A DNA stretch of 64,000 nt from Gracilibacillus suaedae (GTDB lineage Bacteria > Bacillota > Bacilli > Bacillales > Amphibacillaceae), in assembly GCF_017599345.1 (NCBI RefSeq), contig NZ_JAGFVL010000021.1:40644-104643 (forward strand), in the 5' to 3' direction. The notes below the pieces were generated by a model. It searched no databases, was not told the DNA's origin, and worked only from the letters and a program-made list of their open reading frames with translations. This document shows, piece by piece, positions 58,170 to 64,000 of the stretch (position 1 is its first letter; each line of letters starts with the position of its first letter). The position numbers were made by a program, and so were the translations under genes.

Positions 58170-60908
58170 ATGTCCTCAAAACCTATCAAAAAGGAAAATA
58201 TTTCTTTGCCTCTCAGAGATGAGCTTGACCAACATGATGTATCGTTATTCAATGAAAATGTAGGGTTTAGGGTGCCTGAATATGTAAATAATAATCTGGT
58301 TCATAATCTTCGTGATTATCAAGAAAAAGCAATCAGGTACTTTCACTATACTCAAACATTTAATGATTCACGCAACATTAAGCATGTACTTTTTAACATG
58401 GCAACTGGTTCTGGTAAAACAGATTTGATGGCAGCTTTAATTCTTTTTATGTATAAAGAATACGGTTATCAGAATTTTCTGTTTACAGTAAATACTAAAA
58501 GTGTACTGAATAAGACGAAGGACAACCTTACCAACAAGTTATCTAACAAATATTTGTTTCAGCAAATAATTGAGGTAGATGGAGAGAGAATAAACATTTT
58601 ACCTGTTTCGAAGTTTCCAGTTATTCAAGCTAAAAACACAATATACTTGAAGATGTCATCTGTTCAGTTATTATCGAATGATCTATTTATTCCATCTGAA
58701 AATGGAATGAGTGAAAGAGACTATGGTAGAAACAAAGTTGTCATTCTTGGTGACGAAGCGCACCACTACTCGGCTTCAACAAAAAAAGAAAAAGAGTTTG
58801 AACAAACTTGGGAAGCCGCTATTAATAAGATCCTTAGTGTAAGAGACGATAATAGACTTTTGGAGTTTACTGCTACAATTGATTTGGAAAATAAGAATAT
58901 CTATGGGAAGTATAAAGATAAAGTTATTTATCGTTATGCATTAGATCAATTTATGTCGGATAGATTCTCAAAAAATGTTAAGCGAATTGAAGGATCAACA
59001 GATGATAGAGAGAAAATGCTGAACGTAGTGTTACTAAGTGAATATAGGAGGCAAATAGCCTTATCAAAGGGGATTCCAGATTTTAAACCCGTTGTTATGT
59101 TTAAGTCCCAAAATATCAAAGCATCAAACTACTCTAATCAAGTCTTTAACGATATGATTGAAGGTTTGACAGTTGAAGAAATAAAACAGTTTATAACACG
59201 TCAACAAAAAATAGATGATAATGAAAGTTCTACTCTACAGCTGGCTTACAATTATTATTTAGAGCATAGTGACGAACTCCCAAGAATTTTACGAACCATA
59301 AAACGAGAGTTTGAACCTAAACGTGTGTTAAATGCAAACGACTCTGATCGTGGTGCAGGCATGTTAGAAAAAGGGCAGTATAACGCACTAAATACCTTGG
59401 AAGACCCTGACAACTTATATCGAGTGATATTTGCAGTTGCAAAGCTAACTGAAGGTTGGGATGTGTTAAACCTATATGATATAGTCCGTATAAGTGAAAA
59501 TGCCAAAGGTGATAAAAAGTCTACCATGTCTGAAGCGCAATTAATTGGACGTGGTGCTAGATACAATCCTTTCGTCCTAAAAGGGCAGTCTTCTTATAAA
59601 AGAAGATTTGAGGACGATTCTAACGATAGTTTATTACTTGAAACTCTACACTATCATACCATTAATGAGCCGCAATATTTAAAAAACCTGGTGAGTTCAC
59701 TTGAATCAATGGATTTACCTACAGGAACGGATGAGAAAAATCCTCCGCTAGAAGTAAAGGTTAAATCTAACTTTAAGAAAACTAACGTTTGGAAATATGG
59801 AAAGATCTACTATAATCAGACAGTTACTGTTCCTGATTCTTATTACTCTAGCTTGTCACAATATGGGATTTCTAATACAAACGATCTGACACTTCCTTGG
59901 TCATATTCATCAAGAGAAGTAGACTATAAAGACGAAGCTACTAACATAAAGACACATTCAATAATAGTAAAACTGAATGATAGATATTTTAAAAAAGCTA
60001 TGCAGAAATTATCATTTTATAGGTTTGATAAAATGAAGAAGTATTTGCCTGAGTTAAAATCAAAGAAGGACTTCCTTTATGGTGAAAATTGGTTGAATAT
60101 CAATGAACTGACGTTGCGTATTGAAGTTCCACTTGATTTTGAGGAAAGCAATTTGACTAGCAATGATAAGCTAAACATTGTTTTATCTTATTTAAGTCAT
60201 ATTGAAGCTAAAATTAAAAAAGGATATTCAAATAAACGCGGGAGTAACAATTTCATTGGGTATCCAATTAAAGAATATCTTTCTGATTATAAAAAACGTG
60301 TTCCAAATTATGATACTGCGAATCGTAGTCAGATTGTTGAGCCTCGTAAAATGTCTGGTGAAAAAAATGACTGGTTTGTTTACAATATCGCAATTGTAAA
60401 CGAGCTTGAATTTGATTTAATAAAAAAAATTGGGGAGCGTGTGGAAGAATTACGCGAAGATTATCCTGAAACCTACTTGTTTCGTATGGACGAACAGATG
60501 AACAGAGAAACAAGTAAGGGTGATGATCTTAAGTTACATCAATTTCAAAAAACTGAAGAAATTAAGTTCGAAGGTTTTCAACCAGACTTTATTTTGTACC
60601 TGAGAAATGCTGATTATTATATTCAAGTATTTATTGAACCTAAAGGTGGGGACTCTAAACGTATGGAAAGGGAACAATGGAAAGAAGACCTGTTGACATA
60701 CATTAATGAACACGAAGCTGAAATTGCGTTTGAAGATGAAGTTTCAAATGTGAAAATAAAAGGTCTAAAGTTCTATACTGGTAACGATGGGCGTAATATG
60801 TTTAATCAACTAGCTCAGGTCGTATTAGAGAAAGAACAATTTAAAGGTCTATCTATTGAAGAAAATGATGATAGTATTTCTGAAATTAGCTTATTTGATG
60901 ATGTATAA
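58170..60908 (+). CDS. Type III restriction enzyme Res
   Basis: 912 residues. SF2 helicase motor: NMATGSGKTDLMAAL (Walker A, 76-90), GDEAHHYS (DEAH about 195), EFTATID, TEGWDVLN and QLIGRGARYNPF (motif VI). The C-terminal nuclease is seen as QPDFILYL and FIEPKGGDS, a PD-ExK core. It cleaves DNA after Mod recognition and translocation. Both genes appear intact, so the system is probably active. Confidence 0.92.
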   Translation: MSSKPIKKENISLPLRDELDQHDVSLFNENVGFRVPEYVNNNLVHNLRDYQEKAIRYFHYTQTFNDSRNIKHVLFNMATGSGKTDLMAALILFMYKEYGYQNFLFTVNTKSVLNKTKDNLTNKLSNKYLFQQIIEVDGERINILPVSKFPVIQAKNTIYLKMSSVQLLSNDLFIPSENGMSERDYGRNKVVILGDEAHHYSASTKKEKEFEQTWEAAINKILSVRDDNRLLEFTATIDLENKNIYGKYKDKVIYRYALDQFMSDRFSKNVKRIEGSTDDREKMLNVVLLSEYRRQIALSKGIPDFKPVVMFKSQNIKASNYSNQVFNDMIEGLTVEEIKQFITRQQKIDDNESSTLQLAYNYYLEHSDELPRILRTIKREFEPKRVLNANDSDRGAGMLEKGQYNALNTLEDPDNLYRVIFAVAKLTEGWDVLNLYDIVRISENAKGDKKSTMSEAQLIGRGARYNPFVLKGQSSYKRRFEDDSNDSLLLETLHYHTINEPQYLKNLVSSLESMDLPTGTDEKNPPLEVKVKSNFKKTNVWKYGKIYYNQTVTVPDSYYSSLSQYGISNTNDLTLPWSYSSREVDYKDEATNIKTHSIIVKLNDRYFKKAMQKLSFYRFDKMKKYLPELKSKKDFLYGENWLNINELTLRIEVPLDFEESNLTSNDKLNIVLSYLSHIEAKIKKGYSNKRGSNNFIGYPIKEYLSDYKKRVPNYDTANRSQIVEPRKMSGEKNDWFVYNIAIVNELEFDLIKKIGERVEELREDYPETYLFRMDEQMNRETSKGDDLKLHQFQKTEEIKFEGFQPDFILYLRNADYYIQVFIEPKGGDSKRMEREQWKEDLLTYINEHEAEIAFEDEVSNVKIKGLKFYTGNDGRNMFNQLAQVVLEKEQFKGLSIEENDDSISEISLFDDV

Positions 60909-61166
60909 AACATTAAAAAGAAAACATCTCTAACATTGAGGAAGAAATCAATAAATCGAATGATAGTCATTTAAATATAAGTATTTTATAAATGCAGCTA
61001 GAAGATAGTTACAGTTGGAACTCCAGTGGCAAGTGGGGTGAACTTTTAAGGATAATGAAAAAATGTATAAACAAAACAATCATTGCTTATTATTTCTTAA
61101 ATAGAACAGTATATAATATAATTGGCATAAGAAGAGGTTTCATATTTCACTTTAAGGAGTGATAAG

Positions 61167-61769
61167 ATGAGCGGTAAAATAACAGGTGCAGATTATTTAT
61201 TGCTTTTGTTTTATCTAAAAGGTAAAAGTAATGAAAAGGCTGAGCCGATTGAAGGAAGAACTAGGATTACAAAAATGATGTTTATTTTTAATAAAGAAAT
61301 ATTTAAAAAGCTAAAATTAAATGAGTTTTCCCTTGTGGAAGATTTGCCGTCATTTGAGGCGTATCATTATGGCCCTTTTTCATCTGATGTACACGAACAA
61401 TTAGATCTATTTACTAATATTGAACTTCTTAAAGAAGAAACTAGAAATTTGGGAAAAACGAATGAATGGGATTATGATAACGATTTGAAGTCCTTAGAGG
61501 ACATAGATGACTATGTACAAGAGGATAATAATGACTTACTTGAAGATAATGGTATGACGGTGTCGGTATATAGTTTAACTACAATGGGTATTGATTATGT
61601 TGAAAACGAGATACTCCCTAATATACCTAATAAAGAAAGTGTCATACCATTTCTTGAGCAGTTTAAAAAGCAGATTAACACAACGGACTTAAGCAACTTA
61701 TTAAGTTATGTCTATAATAAGTATCCAGAATATGCATCAAAGTCAAAAATAAAAGGTAAGGTGAAGTAA
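61167..61769 (+). CDS. YwgA/Panacea-like protein, first gene of the four-gene operon
   Basis: 200 residues. The N-terminal part (LLLLFYLKGK, then GRTRITKMMFIFNKE, then FEAYHYGPFSSDV) resembles YwgA/DUF4065 (Panacea, SocA-like) proteins, which act as antitoxins or regulators. An acidic stretch follows (about 107-127). GGAG lies upstream of the ATG. The 258-bp gap before it carries TATAAT sequences (61112-61122) without a clear -35. It heads a run of genes at +1, +22 and -8 bp spacing. Confidence 0.6.
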   Translation: MSGKITGADYLLLLFYLKGKSNEKAEPIEGRTRITKMMFIFNKEIFKKLKLNEFSLVEDLPSFEAYHYGPFSSDVHEQLDLFTNIELLKEETRNLGKTNEWDYDNDLKSLEDIDDYVQEDNNDLLEDNGMTVSVYSLTTMGIDYVENEILPNIPNKESVIPFLEQFKKQINTTDLSNLLSYVYNKYPEYASKSKIKGKVK

Positions 61770-61770
61770 A

Positions 61771-62214
61771 GTGAATTCCGCATTAAATACCTTATCCAAT
61801 CTAACGGAATTACAACAGGTTGAACTTAGTATAAAAATATTAGCAGAAAGGAATCTTAAAGTATTTAAAGAGGTTCCTTTATTTTCTTCTTCAATTGATA
61901 TGATAGCGATTAATAATAATAATGAATTATCAGCTATTGAATTTAAGTTAAGAAACTGGAAAAAAGCAATAGACCAAGTAAAGAAACACAGTATTGCCGT
62001 AGATTATATGTCCATTTGTATATTAAAACCTAAAAATAAAGTAACCAGAGAAAAAATTGAAGATGTGTGTAAACAAGAGAAGACCGGACTGTTATATTTT
62101 TATTTGGATGAAAAAGGTAATCCAGAAATATTTGAAGCTGTCAAACCTATAAAATCAGATTTTTATTGGGATGTACAAAAGGAAAGTTTACTAAACATGC
62201 TATTAGAATATTAA
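61771..62214 (+). CDS. PD-(D/E)XK-like protein, second gene of the operon
   Basis: 147 residues. The core SSIDMIAINNNNELSAIEFK gives Asp43, Glu57 and Lys59 in the D-x(n)-E-x-K arrangement of PD-(D/E)XK nucleases, followed by a helix (WKKAIDQVKKHS) of the right kind. Closest in look to small Holliday-junction-resolvase-like domains, but catalytic activity is only inferred. GTG start one base after the previous stop, with AAGGTGAAG as RBS. Confidence 0.6.
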   Translation: MNSALNTLSNLTELQQVELSIKILAERNLKVFKEVPLFSSSIDMIAINNNNELSAIEFKLRNWKKAIDQVKKHSIAVDYMSICILKPKNKVTREKIEDVCKQEKTGLLYFYLDEKGNPEIFEAVKPIKSDFYWDVQKESLLNMLLEY

Positions 62215-62236
62215 AGGTATAAGAGGGGAGAGAACT

Positions 62237-63577
62237 ATGGAGCAAAAGTCTGCTTTAAAAATAATTCGATATGGTACATCGGCAGAACAGAAGTTTATTG
62301 ATGAATTTAAAAATGAATTTGACCTATTGGTTATCAACGGAAATATGATATCACATGCTTCCAAGGCAATTTCTAAATTCGTTGCAACTCGCAGGTTTAG
62401 CTATATTATTGATCCACTAACCCACTCTCTTCAACATGATATCCAGTACATTAAAGGAAAGAATGGAAAAATAAAAAGTTCAATACAAAAGATGGTAGAT
62501 AACTATTCTGATTTTGTAAAGGAGAAAATTGTTGATCAGGAAAGAGTTTTAGTACCTTCTGATTTCGAAGATGAATCAATTCTGCAGAACTTTACTTCTA
62601 AGGTTCTAGATTTTCAAAAAAACCACGTTATAGAGACCTCTAAGAAAAGGGACTACTACAAATATTTACAATATGCAAAAGTTACATTTGAACCTAAATG
62701 GTTAATCGTTCCTTATTTTATGATGAATACTAAGAATTATAATAAGTGGATAGAGATAAATGTTAGAATGATAGATTTTTCTCTTGAAGAATATGAGTTG
62801 GATAGAATAGCAGCGCAAATTGTTATCGAAAAAGATATTTTGGAAGATTCTTATTATATTGAAGATATTATAGACAAGTATTCATCATATGGTATTAGGA
62901 ATTTGCTTTTATGGGTAGATGATTTTTCGGCATTTGAATCATCAAGATTACTACTAAACAATTTTTGCAAATTAATAAAAGGTTTTTCTGATAATGGAAT
63001 TAATGTATATAACCTATACGGAGATTATTTTTCTGTGTTACTTTGTCATGAGAATTCCAAAGCCAAATTGCAAGGAGTATGCCATGGTATTGAGTATGGC
63101 GAAAAAAGAGCGATTGTCCCTGTGGGCGGTGGTATTCCAGTTAATAAATATTATTTGTATCCAATTCATCAAAGAATAGAATATGGTCGTGTAGCTACGT
63201 TATTAAGATTTTTGGAGATATTACCAGATAATTATGAAAGGTACTATCGTGATATATGTAATTGTGAACAATGTAAAGAAATTATAGATGATAACTTGGA
63301 TAACTTTGCATTCTATGGTGATTCTAAACCGATTGAAATCAAACGAAAAACAGGGGCGACTATTTCAAGGCAATATCCAACCACGGAAGCAAAAGCATTA
63401 TGCATTAATCACTTTTTATTTAATAAGTTAAAAGAGTGGGAGTCCATACAATCAAATGATTTATTAGATCTAGTAGATGAATCTATTAAATCAGCAGAAG
63501 AGTATTCTCCAATATTAGGCTATGATTTAGTGGGTACTTACGAGTTGTGGAAAGAAGTGTTATATACCCATGAGTAA
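62237..63577 (+). CDS. tRNA-guanine-transglycosylase-like protein (divergent), third gene of the operon
   Basis: 446 residues. The zinc signature of TGT enzymes, C-x-C-x2-C...H, is present as CNCEQC (Cys341, 343, 346) with His392 in CINHFLF. Before it are a possible barrel strand, IIDPLTHSL (about 58), and a glycine loop VGGGIPVNKYYLYPIHQR. Normal TGT has about 25 residues between the last Cys and His; here 45. Overall similarity to housekeeping Tgt is low. DpdA proteins are TGT relatives that modify DNA, so base exchange in DNA or tRNA is possible. GGGGAGAG before the ATG. Confidence 0.55.
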   Translation: MEQKSALKIIRYGTSAEQKFIDEFKNEFDLLVINGNMISHASKAISKFVATRRFSYIIDPLTHSLQHDIQYIKGKNGKIKSSIQKMVDNYSDFVKEKIVDQERVLVPSDFEDESILQNFTSKVLDFQKNHVIETSKKRDYYKYLQYAKVTFEPKWLIVPYFMMNTKNYNKWIEINVRMIDFSLEEYELDRIAAQIVIEKDILEDSYYIEDIIDKYSSYGIRNLLLWVDDFSAFESSRLLLNNFCKLIKGFSDNGINVYNLYGDYFSVLLCHENSKAKLQGVCHGIEYGEKRAIVPVGGGIPVNKYYLYPIHQRIEYGRVATLLRFLEILPDNYERYYRDICNCEQCKEIIDDNLDNFAFYGDSKPIEIKRKTGATISRQYPTTEAKALCINHFLFNKLKEWESIQSNDLLDLVDESIKSAEEYSPILGYDLVGTYELWKEVLYTHE

Positions 63578-64000
63578 AACAGTTTTTGTTCTTGGTGCTG
63601 GAGCTTCAATGATAGAAAACCTCCCTTCACAAGCAGACATATTAAAAAGTATATTCAAGAAAGAGGAATCAGATTTTGCAACTTTTAATCCAATCTTACT
63701 TAAAACTGGAGAAAGGTATCGTAAAGCACGTATAAACATAGCAGAGTTTATAATCAGGCTCTTTTCTAATAAAAATTATTTTGATTTTATTTCTGACGAA
63801 TCAGCATTAGAAGAGATAAAAACACTTCCTAAGGAAGAAAAATATAAATTACTAGATGAGTTAAAAAAGGATAATAGTTTTTTAGAATCTATATATGAAT
63901 ATATTGCTGAAAGAAAAAGCCATATTACCTTAGAAGATATTTTTACAATACTGGATAAGGCAATTGCTTCAAATGAGCATATACAGGGGTATGATACTTC
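63570..64000 (+). CDS. SIR2-like protein, N-terminal part, fourth gene of the operon
   Basis: The ATG at 63570 overlaps the TGT-like gene by eight bases and the frame is open to the window end (143 codons). It begins MSKTVFVLGAGASMIENLPS, the GAGAS nucleotide-binding loop of SIR2-like defence proteins. The following residues are helical and charged. The rest of the domain (TNYD, HG motifs) is beyond the window. Not related closely to the SIR2 protein at 51003. Confidence 0.7.
   Translation, partial: MSKTVFVLGAGASMIENLPSQADILKSIFKKEESDFATFNPILLKTGERYRKARINIAEFIIRLFSNKNYFDFISDESALEEIKTLPKEEKYKLLDELKKDNSFLESIYEYIAERKSHITLEDIFTILDKAIASNEHIQGYDT

Overview
The window is chromosomal DNA of a low-GC Firmicute of the Bacillaceae, close to the replication origin. 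The gene order spoIIIJ(yidC)-jag-mnmE-mnmG-rsmG-noc-soj-spo0J, ychF-rpsF-ssb-rpsR, yybS-gdpP-rplI-dnaC, purA and walRKHIJ-htrC-rlmH is the origin-flanking order of Bacillus relatives. Two parS sites, a Noc gene and DnaA-box groups agree with this. The AT-rich codon use, the DUF951 and YkvI-type genes and the dispersed intergenic repeats suggest a halotolerant genus such as Gracilibacillus, Virgibacillus or Oceanobacillus. The genus is an inference and cannot be fixed from this sequence alone.

Region 1 (1-34,763) is housekeeping core: membrane insertase, tRNA modification, chromosome segregation, the rpsF-ssb-rpsR operon with an RBS-sequestering leader, serA, c-di-AMP hydrolysis, replicative helicase, PurR-regulated purA, a LysM-G5-M23 cell-wall hydrolase beside the WalRK operon that typically controls such enzymes, and manA. 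Intergenic regions hold several repeat families: a 51-bp tandem array of hairpins, two clusters of a GCGGACA-type repeat and a Bacillaceae interspersed repeat. A dense DnaA-box cluster lies downstream of htrC.

Region 2 (34,844-42,714) is accessory. It holds a secreted-lipase toxin (N-terminal lipase, long helical C-terminus) with a DUF1672-type lipoprotein, resembling the TslA/TilA type VII secretion toxin-immunity pair. A second, truncated lipase with its own lipoprotein follows, plus two copies of a decayed lipase relic. Nudix, GNAT, aldo-keto reductase and Lin0512-type genes come next.

Region 3 (from about 43,350 to the window end) is a mobile element inserted at the 3' end of rlmH. It carries a large serine recombinase, an XRE regulator, a Rep-like protein behind a perfect 48-bp tandem repeat, and its own intact rlmH that probably replaces the damaged chromosomal copy. 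Its plan recalls staphylococcal SCC elements, but with a different recombinase set-up. The right end lies outside the window.

The cargo is a defence island: RadC and small accessory genes, a SIR2-HerA pair, a DUF262 (GmrSD-like) nuclease, a type III restriction-modification system, and a compact four-gene operon. The operon encodes a YwgA/Panacea-like protein, a PD-(D/E)XK-like protein, a tRNA-guanine-transglycosylase-like protein and a second SIR2-like protein cut by the window edge. I know of no described system with this gene set, and it is the best candidate here for an undescribed one.
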